A DNA stretch of 64,000 nucleotides from Sphingobacterium sp. N143 (lineage in GTDB: Bacteria > Bacteroidota > Bacteroidia > Sphingobacteriales > Sphingobacteriaceae). The position numbers and the translations under genes are program-made. Each line of letters opens with the position of its first letter. Position 1 is the stretch's first letter. Below the pieces are notes generated by a model. It ran no database searches, was not told the DNA's origin, and saw only the letters and a program-made list of their open reading frames with translations. Positions 17,546 to 26,131 of the stretch are shown here, in pieces. Where the stretch lies: NCBI RefSeq assembly GCF_030325625.1, contig NZ_JACAIS010000006.1:1-64000 (forward strand). The letters run 5' to 3'.

Positions 17546-18160
17546 ATGCAAGATTATAGTGCTACCCTAAAAAAATACATGCCCGAAGAGGCTGCCCCAA
17601 TCATATCCAGCTGGATCAACCATACGGGATGCCTATTTAAGATCTCCCGAACAAGAAGTACCAAATTAGGGGATTATCGGGCACCTTTTAAAGGCAGTCC
17701 GCACCGCATTTCAGTCAACCATGATCTTAATCCTTATTCTTTTCTGATTACAACGATTCATGAATTTGCTCATCTTCAAACCTGGAACAAATATCAACAC
17801 CATGTCAAACCACATGGAACAGAATGGAAAAATAACTTCAAGGAATTAATGGATCCATTTTTAAAATTGGATATTTTTCCGGTCGATATCAGTCAGGCCA
17901 TCAAAAATTACATGGCTAATCCAGCAGCTTCGAGCTGTACTGATCTTCACCTGTTCCGCACACTAAAAGCATACGATACCGTGAACGCAACCGCCTTAAC
18001 AGTGGAGTCACTGGAGGACGGCCATTTCTTCCGTTTAAAAAATGGCCGCTCGTTTCAGCGTATCGAAAAAATTCGGAAGCGCTATAAATGCATGGAGCTG
18101 ACAAGCAAACGAATGTACCTCTTCAACCCTATTGCAGAAGTATTTCCTTTAGAACAATGA
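17546..18160 (+). CDS. SprT-like zinc metalloprotease
   Basis: A 204-residue protein with the SprT-family zincin motif H72-E-F-A-H76 and a third likely zinc ligand at His90 in KPHGTEWK, the standard SprT arrangement (HExxH then an H a short way downstream). The eukaryotic relative Spartan degrades DNA-protein crosslinks. Bacterial SprT proteins are poorly characterised. There is no signal peptide, so it acts in the cytoplasm. The C-terminal half is basic (KIRKRYKCMEL) and may bind nucleic acid, though the usual four-Cys zinc ribbon is not evident. It is divergent from recN and so neighbours DNA repair, which may be coincidence. Confidence 0.82.
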   Translation: MQDYSATLKKYMPEEAAPIISSWINHTGCLFKISRTRSTKLGDYRAPFKGSPHRISVNHDLNPYSFLITTIHEFAHLQTWNKYQHHVKPHGTEWKNNFKELMDPFLKLDIFPVDISQAIKNYMANPAASSCTDLHLFRTLKAYDTVNATALTVESLEDGHFFRLKNGRSFQRIEKIRKRYKCMELTSKRMYLFNPIAEVFPLEQ

Positions 18161-18188
18161 TTTTTAACAAATACATTCATTATATTTT

Positions 18189-18196
18189 TATCTTTG
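18189..18196 (+). promoter_or_regulatory. Candidate -7 promoter element
   Basis: TATCTTTG is an exact TAnnTTTG match about 30 bases before the start of the four-helix membrane protein gene. No -33 TTTG was seen. Confidence 0.5.
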
Positions 18197-18227
18197 CTAA
18201 CTTAGGAAACAATTAAAGAGAGCTTTT

Positions 18228-18641
18228 ATGTTACACTTACACTCGACTATAGCAATAGTCTTATTGCTAGCCTTGGTGATATCGATTGTGATCACCCTAT
18301 CAAATTATTTAGGCAATAAACCGTACAACCGCAAAATTGCCTTATTAGGATTTATCGTATCGCACATTCAATTACTTGTTGGATTGATCCTATATTTCGT
18401 TCTAAAATACCCATCCATGATGTCTGGCGCTGCAATGAAGGACCCGACATTACGTTTAAAAATCATTGAACATCCTTTGACCATGATCATTGCCATTATA
18501 TTGATCACAATTGGTTATTCGAAAGCTAAAAAGATGGAAAATGCCAGAAAAGCAAATCAGACTGTTGTTATTTTCTATATTATCGGTCTGATCCTGATGC
18601 TTGCACGCATTCCTTGGGCTACTTGGTCATTCTTTGCATAA
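18228..18641 (+). CDS. Four-helix integral membrane protein
   Basis: A 137-residue protein made almost wholly of four predicted membrane helices (roughly 7-28, 38-62, 83-101 and 113-136) with short basic loops. His and Arg residues lie near the helix ends (H4, H46, H82). This layout resembles small cytochrome b-like or DUF membrane proteins conserved in Bacteroidota, but no diagnostic motif was recognised and no function is assigned. It has its own -7 element and terminator, so it appears to be monocistronic. Confidence 0.75.
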   Translation: MLHLHSTIAIVLLLALVISIVITLSNYLGNKPYNRKIALLGFIVSHIQLLVGLILYFVLKYPSMMSGAAMKDPTLRLKIIEHPLTMIIAIILITIGYSKAKKMENARKANQTVVIFYIIGLILMLARIPWATWSFFA

Positions 18642-18662
18642 TCATAAAATTATCAATCATAC

Positions 18663-18694
18663 AAAAGGCATCAAGTTATTGATGCCTTTTTTTT
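18663..18694 (+). terminator. Terminator after the four-helix membrane protein gene
   Basis: Perfect 12-base hairpin (arms 18663-18674 and 18679-18690, loop GTTA) followed by a T-run. Confidence 0.9.
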
Positions 18695-18815
18695 ATGTGG
18701 CAGAGTTCAGCCTGCATCAGGCAAAGTAGCACTACCTTTTTCTCCGTGCCTAATCTATTCCACGCGTACTATCAGGGTTGAAGTTCAAGATCAGTAGTCT
18801 ATGGATTTAAGATAA

Positions 18816-18845
18816 CAAAAAAAAGCCCCAGTAAAACTGAGGCTT
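18816..18845 (-). terminator. Terminator of the two-helix membrane protein gene
   Basis: A stem of ten pairs with one mismatch (18823-18832 with 18836-18845) leads, on the minus strand, into eight T residues. It sits 25 bases after the stop at 18870. Confidence 0.75.
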
Positions 18846-18869
18846 CCTAATATTTTAATTGACTATGGA

Positions 18870-19130
18870 TTAGTCACGGTTTTTTCCAAATCCCAAAATA
18901 CCAAAAACGGTCTTGAACGCGATAAGAGCACCAACGATCATGCAGATGTTTGCTATCGCGGAAAACAAAAATGTTTGTTGGTCCAATGCAGTGCATACAT
19001 CCGGTACAAAACGAATAAATGTACCTATTAAACCTAAAGCGATCGCTACTACCAATGTTTTGTAGTAATGAGTTTGATTCGCATTATTATCAGTTGTCTT
19101 TGGACCTCTTGGTTGTACAGTTTCTGCCAT
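18870..19130 (-). CDS. Small two-helix membrane protein
   Basis: An 86-residue protein: a polar N-terminus (MAETVQPRGPKTTDNNANQ), then two hydrophobic segments (about 24-42 and 54-80) separated by a short loop with one Cys. The start at 19130 was preferred over the longer open frame to 19208, because an exact TAnnTTTG promoter element lies between them at 19155-19162. It resembles small Bacteroidota membrane proteins of unknown role. Confidence 0.7.
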   Translation of the reverse strand: MAETVQPRGPKTTDNNANQTHYYKTLVVAIALGLIGTFIRFVPDVCTALDQQTFLFSAIANICMIVGALIAFKTVFGILGFGKNRD

Positions 19131-19154
19131 TTCTATTTCGATTTTATTCGATAC

Positions 19155-19162
19155 AAATGTAC
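19155..19162 (-). promoter_or_regulatory. -7 promoter element of the two-helix membrane protein gene
   Basis: The minus strand reads TACATTTG, an exact match to TAnnTTTG, 25 bases before the ATG at 19130. Its place within the longer open frame supports the shorter start. Confidence 0.6.
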
Positions 19163-19231
19163 AAAATATTCTATGTTTGAAAAATAAAATTGAAAAAAGG
19201 GAAAACAATCATTTATTCACCATATTTCCAT

Positions 19232-20260
19232 TCAATTTTTCCTGTTATGCTCCTCTCTATCTTTACTTACAAAACTGTCCAATTCCTTATTCACCTCATC
19301 CAGTAACTGCTGTTCTGTAGGCAAGTAAAGCTCATATTGACTGGCAACGATCTGTTTTTGGTCTTCGGGAAGGGTAAATTTCACAACCGCATCGTTCTTA
19401 CTCGCACAGAGTAAAATGCCGATCGTGGGATGTTCATGTGGAAGCCTTTCAATACGGTCATAGTAATTGACATACATCTGCAATTGACCAATGTCCTGAT
19501 GGGTTAATTTGTGTGTCTTGATCTCAATGATCACAAAACTTTGCAAGAGACGGTTGTAAAAGACCAGATCAACAAAAAACTCATCCCCTTCAATATGTAT
19601 GCGTTTTTGACGGGCGACAAAGGAAAAGCCATTCCCTAATTCCAGCAAAAACTCCTGCAGATGGGTTATAATAGCACTTTCGAGATCCTTCTCATAATAT
19701 GAATCTTCCCGCTTCAAACCCAAAAATTCCAGTACCATTGGATCTTTTATAATCTCCTTGGCATCAGATGGTATCTTTTCTCTTTTTGCAACAGCCAGTA
19801 CACTTTCCTTATCGTTACTAAGTAGCAGACGTTCATATAGACTGGTATTGATCTGCCGCTCAAGCTGGCGGACTGTCCAATTATTCTTTATGGTCTCGGC
19901 TATATAAAACTCCCGCTGTTCCCCACTATTCAGACTTAGAAGCAACTTGTATTGACTCCAGCTCAATTGTGTCCACAGTGTAGACACAATTGGAAATGTG
20001 CGATAAAATTGGCGGTACCAATTTAACTGTCGAGATGAAAAACCACTACCAAATTCAGGCTGTAGCTGCTCCGAAAGATATTTGATGATATATTTCCCAT
20101 AATCGGCTCTCTCCTTTCCTTGCTGTTCTTCCTCAAAAATACGCTTGCCGATGTGCCAATACATTAACGTGCGCTGATGGTCGACAGCGCGAATAGCATC
20201 TTCTTTAGACTGCGAAATAATCGCCTTTATATCGGATACTAAGGTTTTATCTGATATCAT
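19232..20260 (-). CDS. DUF1016/YhcG-type PD-(D/E)xK nuclease-like protein
   Basis: A 342-residue protein of the YhcG family. The N-terminal half (about 10-150) is the DUF1016 helical domain, recognisable from YWHIGKRIFEEEQ and FSSRQLNWYRQFY. The C-terminal half holds a PD-(D/E)xK fold with Asp231 (FFVDLVFYN), Glu246-x-Lys248 (IIEIK) and a downstream Gln-rich helix (GQLQMYVNYYD). The catalytic residues are all present. Such proteins are often found near restriction-modification or mobile genes, but here it stands alone between a small membrane protein and a SMI1/KNR4 gene, with no methylase or integrase. Biological role uncertain. Confidence 0.85.
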   Translation of the reverse strand: MISDKTLVSDIKAIISQSKEDAIRAVDHQRTLMYWHIGKRIFEEEQQGKERADYGKYIIKYLSEQLQPEFGSGFSSRQLNWYRQFYRTFPIVSTLWTQLSWSQYKLLLSLNSGEQREFYIAETIKNNWTVRQLERQINTSLYERLLLSNDKESVLAVAKREKIPSDAKEIIKDPMVLEFLGLKREDSYYEKDLESAIITHLQEFLLELGNGFSFVARQKRIHIEGDEFFVDLVFYNRLLQSFVIIEIKTHKLTHQDIGQLQMYVNYYDRIERLPHEHPTIGILLCASKNDAVVKFTLPEDQKQIVASQYELYLPTEQQLLDEVNKELDSFVSKDREEHNRKN

Positions 20261-20426
20261 ATCTGCTTATTTTTAGTTCGTGTACTACCGCACTTTCATC
20301 AAACAAAAATAAACAAAACTAACGAAAAATACTAAATATTTTAGCAAAAACATCAAATAATGAGCGTTGGGATATAAAAGCTATTTCAGAAAGTTTATTT
20401 AACTTCACCGACTAACAACAAGCCAA

Positions 20427-21029
20427 ATGAAAACAGCTGTAAATTATATTTCCGCCCTCAGAAATGCATACTACGAGAATGGTGGTAAAAAAATATGGGA
20501 CAACTTTGAAAAAATCAAACATGGCGCAAGCGACGAGAATATCTACAGACTCAAGCAGATTTATCCAGCCCTACCCGAAACGTTAATCGATCTGCTCCTC
20601 TATGTGGATGGCACTTATTGGAGAACCTACAATGACGAGAAAATTGCTTTGTATTTCCTGGGATCCGATGTTTTTGAGTACCCATATTATCTGCTTTCAT
20701 CGGAGGAAATGATAGAAAATCAAGGGGTAGCGATAGCGTACTATCGGGATTATATCAATCGAGAATACGGTCATGTGGAGATCGACCCGAAAATCACGGA
20801 TAATGGCGCCCATTTAAATTGGCTCCACTTCTCTGATTGTATGAATAACGGTGGAACTTCACAATTATTCATTGATTTCAGTCCCTCGGGGAAAGGCAAA
20901 GCTGGCCAAATCGTACGCTTCCTGCATGACCCCGATGAGTTTCGTGTCATCGCAGACAACTTTGAAGAATATCTTCAAAAATTAATCGACAATCAATTTG
21001 ATTTCATTATCGAAGATTATCTGGAATAG
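20427..21029 (+). CDS. SMI1/KNR4 (SUKH) family protein
   Basis: A 200-residue cytoplasmic protein with the SUKH fold pattern: IYPALPETLIDLLLYVDG near residue 44, a Trp/Phe-rich centre, and the conserved C-terminal region where LFIDFSPSGKGKAGQIV is followed by a helix ending in FEEYLQKL. SUKH proteins are common immunity proteins against polymorphic toxins. No toxin is encoded beside it, so it may be an orphan immunity gene or a regulatory SMI1-like protein. It is followed, after about 310 bases, by a secreted repeat protein on the same strand. Confidence 0.8.
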   Translation: MKTAVNYISALRNAYYENGGKKIWDNFEKIKHGASDENIYRLKQIYPALPETLIDLLLYVDGTYWRTYNDEKIALYFLGSDVFEYPYYLLSSEEMIENQGVAIAYYRDYINREYGHVEIDPKITDNGAHLNWLHFSDCMNNGGTSQLFIDFSPSGKGKAGQIVRFLHDPDEFRVIADNFEEYLQKLIDNQFDFIIEDYLE

Positions 21030-21119
21030 ATTACCAAGCAAATAGCCAGACATAATTGGGAAACAAGAAAATAACCATAAATTAGCACCAAAAGCCGTAT
21101 TCAAACCACCTTAGATTAA

Positions 21120-21242
21120 ATGAAAATCAAATACATCTTTACCTTCCTCGTTCTCTTCCTAATGAGGACGGGAGCCTATAACAATGGCAAGGAGATCTCA
21201 GACTCTATCAAAATAGAGGTATTAACTATCTGGGTATTTTAA
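21120..21242 (+). other. Short open frame with a signal-peptide-like start, possible remnant
   Basis: ATG at 21120 opens a 40-residue frame that begins MKIKYIFTFLVLFLMRTG, a plausible signal peptide, and stops at 21242 after about 20 more residues. It lies in the 311-base space between the SMI1/KNR4 gene and the repeat-protein gene. It may be a tiny secreted peptide or the decayed 5' end of a gene similar to its neighbours. The rest of this gap (21030-21119, 21243-21340) shows nothing clear. Confidence 0.3.
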
Positions 21243-21340
21243 GTTACTCAATCTAGCATGGTTACAGAAAGTTTTCAGCTTCATCAAAAGATGGAGAAGA
21301 TAAAAGCAAAAATTCGTATCTTACCATAAATCACAGTCAT

Positions 21341-22222
21341 ATGGTACGCATATATATCCTATTCAGTTTTGTACTGTCCATGTCTACAGTAATGGCCAAA
21401 AACAAACTTTCTATTGGGCACCCCAATATAAAAGTGTTGACTGATACGCTTTCTGACAATATCAGACAGTACATCACGCAATTAGCTGTTTCAGATGGCC
21501 TAGATAAAAGCTCGATTAAAATAAAAACTGATAGCTGGGGTGAGGTAACTGTCTCAGATAACTGGGGTAAAAGCGTCAAATACAGTAAAAGCCATTGGGA
21601 TGGATATACGAAAACGGATAGAAGCGGACGTAAAACATCAATAAAACAAGATTTTTCAGGCAATATAGTCGTAAAATATGATGACGGACAAAAAGCCACA
21701 GTCAGAAAAAATATAAGTGGTGACTTTGATATTCCATCTAAGGACAGGAGTCCATCCACGGCCTTTATAAACACCTTGGGGGATCTGGAGATTCGTGACA
21801 CGAATGAAAATCTTACGACTGTTTCAAAAAATATCTTCGACGGTTTGGATATCCGTGATGCAAGTGGAAACCGCTCTACTGTATCCAAAAATGCAACAGG
21901 TGGTTTAGAGATCCGTGACAACAAGGGGAATAGCAGTAGGGTTACAAAAGACATCCTTGATAACCTCACCATTGAAAATAGTAATGGTAAACGTACAACA
22001 GTTAAAACTGATATTCTTGGAGGTAAAACAATTGAAGATAATCGTGGAAACAACGTATCCATAAGAAAGGATATTTTTGGAAATTATGATGCCAGTGACA
22101 ACAAAGGAAATAGAGCTTCCATAAAAAAGGATATTCTTGGAAAAATAACCATTGATGACCCAAAAGGAATTCTGGATGAAATTGTCAAACTTCAATTGAT
22201 CGAAGAGCTCTCACAGAACTAA
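21341..22222 (+). CDS. Secreted protein built of exact 20-residue tandem repeats
   Basis: A 293-residue protein with an N-terminal signal peptide (MVRIYILFSFVLSMSTVMA) and then, from residue 65 to 264, ten consecutive units of exactly 20 residues with no insertions, plus part of an eleventh. The unit pattern is I-x-G-x-L-x-I-x-D-x-x-G-N-x-(S/T)-x-V-x-K-(D/N), for example ATGGLEIRDNKGNSSRVTKD. Alternating hydrophobic and polar residues with regular Gly-Asn turns suggest a repetitive beta structure such as a beta-helix or solenoid. No family was recognised. It is probably periplasmic or surface exposed. A second secreted/membrane gene follows 178 bases later. Confidence 0.75.
   Translation: MVRIYILFSFVLSMSTVMAKNKLSIGHPNIKVLTDTLSDNIRQYITQLAVSDGLDKSSIKIKTDSWGEVTVSDNWGKSVKYSKSHWDGYTKTDRSGRKTSIKQDFSGNIVVKYDDGQKATVRKNISGDFDIPSKDRSPSTAFINTLGDLEIRDTNENLTTVSKNIFDGLDIRDASGNRSTVSKNATGGLEIRDNKGNSSRVTKDILDNLTIENSNGKRTTVKTDILGGKTIEDNRGNNVSIRKDIFGNYDASDNKGNRASIKKDILGKITIDDPKGILDEIVKLQLIEELSQN
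21533..22132 (+). repeat. Ten tandem 60-bp coding repeats
   Basis: Ten in-frame 60-base units encode the 20-residue repeats of the secreted protein. The units near the 3' end are most alike at protein level (the conserved DNKGN block recurs in units starting at residues 185 and 245, with DNRGN at 225). At DNA level they have diverged well beyond a recent expansion. Confidence 0.75.
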
Positions 22223-22400
22223 AAAATCTTAACATTCGAATATTTAAAGATTTTCAAAAGAAAATTAAAATTCCTAAAATTGCAATCTCATTTCAGGTAT
22301 ATTGGCTATGGCATTTCAGGGCCAGTTACTTCCAAACGATCTTAATACGACGCTAAGAGGTCCAATAAAGTGTTACGGGTGAGTGAATAAAAATAAAAGG

Positions 22401-22928
22401 ATGAAAAAGATTATATTTTTTCTATTATTGATACCTTTTTGGGCCAGTGCCCAGGAACAAAATATCCAAAACTTTGTCGTAAAGGAAAACCTTTCAAAAA
22501 ATGGAAAATTGGCCGTAGTTGCATTGGATTCATTAGGAAATACCAATGAGACAATCAACGGGAACTATATGTTCACGATAAACGGTTTCTCCCAAGCCCT
22601 TCAGTTTCACGACGGTGTTGCCGTACCAAACCAGAAAATTGAATCTTCTACTTTCGTATTCTTTAGCCACAAAAATCACCAAAAATCCAAGGGACGTCTA
22701 TTTTATATTTACAAAAGTGACAGTGGGCTTTCTCCATTTGCAATCAGTGGATTGATGTTTCTAATTATCCCCGCTATCGTACTGGGAATTGCTTATATGT
22801 TTAAAAAAGTAATTATGACTGCTATCGCATTAGCTATTGTATTCTTTTTATTCAATCATTCACAGGGGCTGGACCTAAGCAAAATTTTCGAGTCCATATT
22901 CTCAAGCCTCAAAAATCTCATTGGGTAA
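22401..22928 (+). CDS. Exported protein with two C-terminal membrane helices
   Basis: A 175-residue protein: signal peptide (MKKIIFFLLLIPFWASAQ), an extracytoplasmic part of about 95 residues rich in Asn, Phe and Ser, then two adjacent hydrophobic helices (about 113-132 and 134-154) and a short amphipathic tail. The ATG at 22401 was chosen over an upstream GTG at 22383 because the signal peptide begins there. No family was recognised. It is on the same strand as the repeat protein and could be linked to it, but the 178-base gap leaves this open. Confidence 0.65.
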   Translation: MKKIIFFLLLIPFWASAQEQNIQNFVVKENLSKNGKLAVVALDSLGNTNETINGNYMFTINGFSQALQFHDGVAVPNQKIESSTFVFFSHKNHQKSKGRLFYIYKSDSGLSPFAISGLMFLIIPAIVLGIAYMFKKVIMTAIALAIVFFLFNHSQGLDLSKIFESIFSSLKNLIG

Positions 22929-22989
22929 CATCTCTCCGGGCAGCCCACTTTTAATGACATAAAGCAGTTGCTGGAGCAGTCTTCAACGA

Positions 22990-25341
22990 TTAGAAGGGCA
23001 TACCGATCCCAAAATTGTACTGGATAAAATTGTACCGGTCAGGCCTGTGGCTCTCATAATACTGTTGTTTAAATTCTTTGGAATCAAAGAAGTGTTTGAT
23101 CACCCATTGATCACTGCCCGAGAACTGCGGATCCTTTATCTTTAATCCGGCATCAAGACGAATGACAAAGTAATCCGAATCGAAGCGCAGACCAAACCCT
23201 GTACCAATGGCAACCTGTCCAAGAAATTTATTGAACTTGAATTCTCCACCCGGATTCAGTTCCTCATCTTTTTTGATTCGCCACACATTCCCCATATCCA
23301 CGAATGTTGCCCCATTCATCTTTGCGCCTAAAAAATTATTTAAGAGACGAAAACGATATTCCGCATTTGCTTCCAATTTAATTTCACCCAACTGATCCAG
23401 GTTTCGAAGATTCAATCGCAGATCCTCACTCAGATTTTCACGGTTATAAGATCCAGGCCCCAAAGTCCTTGCCTGCCATGCACGTATGCCATTCATTCCA
23501 CCACTATAAAAACTCTTCTCGAAAATAAGCAGCTTCGAGTTATTGCCATAAGGTATGGCAATTCCAGGATTAAATCTGAAAACAAACTGCCTGTTCCCTC
23601 CCAGATTACGGTACAGCCGATAATCGAGCTCGGTTTTGGCATACTGCAGAAAAGGTACTCCAAAGATTTCTTTCTCACCATCTGCATTGGCAGGTAGCTT
23701 GGCCAGACTACTGATGAGATCCAACACATTTCCGCTTACGTCAACAGTACCTCTGAAATAATGAAAATCTTCCTTGCTTGTCAGCTTTTTCCCATTCAGG
23801 ACAAAATTATACTGGGTTCCTAATCCAAAGTATTGCCGGTCATTGCTACGTACGTATAACTGATATCCTTCCTGCTCCAGATTTTTCCGAAAATTCGAAT
23901 CCAACCTGCCATCCCGGTATTCCAGAACGATGGGGGTAAAACTGTGATACTTATTTTCTGTTTCGTACCACGAATAATTCAATGAGGTAATAAAATAGCG
24001 GTTTGAATAAGTCCTGTCTTGGTCAAACAGCTGCAATGTCATGGAATAGGTCGTTTTGGGCAGTCCAAATTTCCCGCCAGGATTGATAGGGAAGGGAACC
24101 ATCAGCCGTGGAATAACCAAATTAACACCGACCTGAAAATCATTGTTGAATATCTTACTAGAAAGACCACCCGCCAGCCGAGGATCAAACAATACACCAT
24201 AACGTAGTTTGACCTCCAGCTGTTCAGATCCCCCAAAAATATTTCGCTGTGAAAACGTGTTTCCAATATTGAACCCGCTCATACCCGAACTAAAGGTGTA
24301 TTCTCCCTCAATTTGGTTTCCCATTCTGGGTCTGGGAATAAAATCATAATGAACATCGAGCTTATTGGAGTCCTTCTTGACATATTGTATTTTTACCGAA
24401 CGAAAGCCATTCATTTCATAAAGTCGATCATAAGATTTGTTTTCCTCAGCCAAAGAATAAAAGTGACCACTGCGCAAATACATATAGCGTTCCAGAGGCT
24501 TCCAACGGAAACTATTTGTCTCATCGACAAACAAAAGCCGTTTTGCCGAATCTTCAATTCGGCGGGGCACTTTCTTGGACAATGTTCCATAATTCCTGAT
24601 AGTCATATAAACACTATCTATTTGATACCTTTTATGTATCGTAGAATCACTGGGATTTTCAACGTTTATTTTCAAATCAATCTGATTTCCTTCCACTGCC
24701 GAATCGATGCCAGCACGCATGTACTGGCGTAAATAATCGTAATAGCCATTATTGCGCATGGAAGTATATAAACGCTCTCTTTCTTCCAACAATTTTGCAG
24801 CATCATATTGTGTGTTTGGCTTTACAGCTGTTTTACCTAAAACCTCACGTTCGAACAGTGCTTTTACTTGATCATCGTCAAATTTTCGGTCAATATTCCT
24901 GACCTGATACGGAATCCCCTCTTCAACCTGAAAGTTGATACGTGCTTTTTTCTGGTTGACCGTAATTTCAGGATTAACTTTAGCCTGAAAATATCCTTTT
25001 GTAAATAGAAAACGTCTGATCTGATTGGCAGAAAGATCCACCATGGCCGAATCCAGTAAATGTGGAGCTTCGCCTACATTCCGGATATTCTTGGTTTTAT
25101 AACGTCCTTTTTTGGTGTTGAAGGTATTATAAATAAATAGGTTTACCCGCGAGTTAGGTCTTATTTCATTGGAGACATAGGTTTCCGAAGATTCTCTCAG
25201 TGCAGGTTCAATGCCAGAAATCTGTACTTTTGTAACCAGAGCCTGATCGTTGTCAAGATATTTTGAGGATCGGCAAGATGCAAAAAATAGCGTCAAAAGC
25301 ATTATACTTGCAAATCCGGTAAAACGAGAATACTTAATCAT
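22990..25341 (-). CDS. tamL: TamL-type BamA/TamA-like outer-membrane lipoprotein
   Basis: A 783-residue member of the Omp85 superfamily. The N-terminus is a lipoprotein signal with Cys23 after FFAS, the feature of the Bacteroidota TamL form. POTRA-like domains follow (GYFQAKVNPEITV, then GIPYQVRNIDRKF), and the C-terminal half is a 16-strand barrel of the bacterial surface antigen type ending in a terminal Phe. TamL works with TamB in transport of lipids or proteins between the membranes. TamB is not in the window. The start was set at ATG 25341; the open frame reaches a TTG at 25359, which would overlap the divergent methyltransferase start at 25350. Confidence 0.88.
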   Translation of the reverse strand: MIKYSRFTGFASIMLLTLFFASCRSSKYLDNDQALVTKVQISGIEPALRESSETYVSNEIRPNSRVNLFIYNTFNTKKGRYKTKNIRNVGEAPHLLDSAMVDLSANQIRRFLFTKGYFQAKVNPEITVNQKKARINFQVEEGIPYQVRNIDRKFDDDQVKALFEREVLGKTAVKPNTQYDAAKLLEERERLYTSMRNNGYYDYLRQYMRAGIDSAVEGNQIDLKINVENPSDSTIHKRYQIDSVYMTIRNYGTLSKKVPRRIEDSAKRLLFVDETNSFRWKPLERYMYLRSGHFYSLAEENKSYDRLYEMNGFRSVKIQYVKKDSNKLDVHYDFIPRPRMGNQIEGEYTFSSGMSGFNIGNTFSQRNIFGGSEQLEVKLRYGVLFDPRLAGGLSSKIFNNDFQVGVNLVIPRLMVPFPINPGGKFGLPKTTYSMTLQLFDQDRTYSNRYFITSLNYSWYETENKYHSFTPIVLEYRDGRLDSNFRKNLEQEGYQLYVRSNDRQYFGLGTQYNFVLNGKKLTSKEDFHYFRGTVDVSGNVLDLISSLAKLPANADGEKEIFGVPFLQYAKTELDYRLYRNLGGNRQFVFRFNPGIAIPYGNNSKLLIFEKSFYSGGMNGIRAWQARTLGPGSYNRENLSEDLRLNLRNLDQLGEIKLEANAEYRFRLLNNFLGAKMNGATFVDMGNVWRIKKDEELNPGGEFKFNKFLGQVAIGTGFGLRFDSDYFVIRLDAGLKIKDPQFSGSDQWVIKHFFDSKEFKQQYYESHRPDRYNFIQYNFGIGMPF

Positions 25342-25349
25342 CAATAAAA

Positions 25350-26099
25350 ATGTTGTCAAAAGCGCAAATCAGTCTAATAACGTCTCTACAAAATAAAAAG
25401 TATAGAAAACAACATGGCCTATTCGTGGTTGAAGGAGTTAAATCCGTCATGGAATTTCTTTCCTCTAACTATCAAGTCGAGTCTATTTTCTATACTGGTG
25501 ACGCCAACACAAAAGTGGGTAAAATCTCGCATAATATAAAATCCCATATGCTTACCGAGGCTGAATTTCAAAAGATTAGTAGCCTAAAGTCACCACAGGG
25601 TGTATTGGCTCTGGTCAAACTCCCGACACAGCAGCAGATCGAAATAGCTGATCTAGCAAATGAATACAGCATTGTGCTGGATGATGTTCAGGACCCGGGC
25701 AACCTGGGCACCATCATCCGGACAGCAGAATGGTTTGGAATAACGCATATTATCTGTTCCTCCGGTACTGTAGATGCGTATAATCCCAAAGTAGTGCAGG
25801 CAACAATGGGTTCCCTGGCCAGGGTCAAGATACACTATACAGATTTAATGGATTTCATTTCTAAGGCTGACTTACCCGTCTATGGGGCCCTACTCCAGGG
25901 GCAGTCCATTTATCAGACCGAATGGAAGGATGCTGGGCTCATCGTCATGGGCAACGAAGGCAATGGAATCAGTGATGAACTCATTGCGCGAATAGACCAA
26001 GCCGTGACCATACCACGTATCGGTCAGGCAGAATCACTTAATGTGGCCGTTGCCACTACCATATTTTGCAGTGAAATTGCCCGCCGGAAACTACTGTAA
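25350..26099 (+). CDS. SpoU/TrmH-family RNA 2'-O-methyltransferase
   Basis: A 249-residue RNA ribose methyltransferase. An N-terminal substrate-binding part (LITSLQNKKYRKQHGLFVVEG) precedes a SPOUT domain with the three motifs of the family: VQDPGNLGTIIRTAEWFGI (motif 1), LIVMGNEGNGIS (motif 2) and IPRIGQAESLNVAVA (motif 3), which build the trefoil-knot SAM site. The target nucleotide cannot be told from sequence; RlmB- or TsnR-like rRNA methylation is likely. The start codon is 8 bases from the divergent tamL start, and the gene is probably co-transcribed with the MFS gene 32 bases downstream. Confidence 0.9.
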   Translation: MLSKAQISLITSLQNKKYRKQHGLFVVEGVKSVMEFLSSNYQVESIFYTGDANTKVGKISHNIKSHMLTEAEFQKISSLKSPQGVLALVKLPTQQQIEIADLANEYSIVLDDVQDPGNLGTIIRTAEWFGITHIICSSGTVDAYNPKVVQATMGSLARVKIHYTDLMDFISKADLPVYGALLQGQSIYQTEWKDAGLIVMGNEGNGISDELIARIDQAVTIPRIGQAESLNVAVATTIFCSEIARRKLL

Positions 26100-26131
26100 C
26101 AAAGAATATTCACATACAACACCATTAGATC

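Noticed and set aside
21533..22132. CRISPR array or non-coding tandem repeat
   Set aside because: The 60-base units are in frame, diverged at DNA level, and lack identical repeats alternating with unique spacers.
18870..22928. Prophage or integrative element
   Set aside because: No integrase, structural phage genes, terminal repeats or tRNA attachment site were seen.
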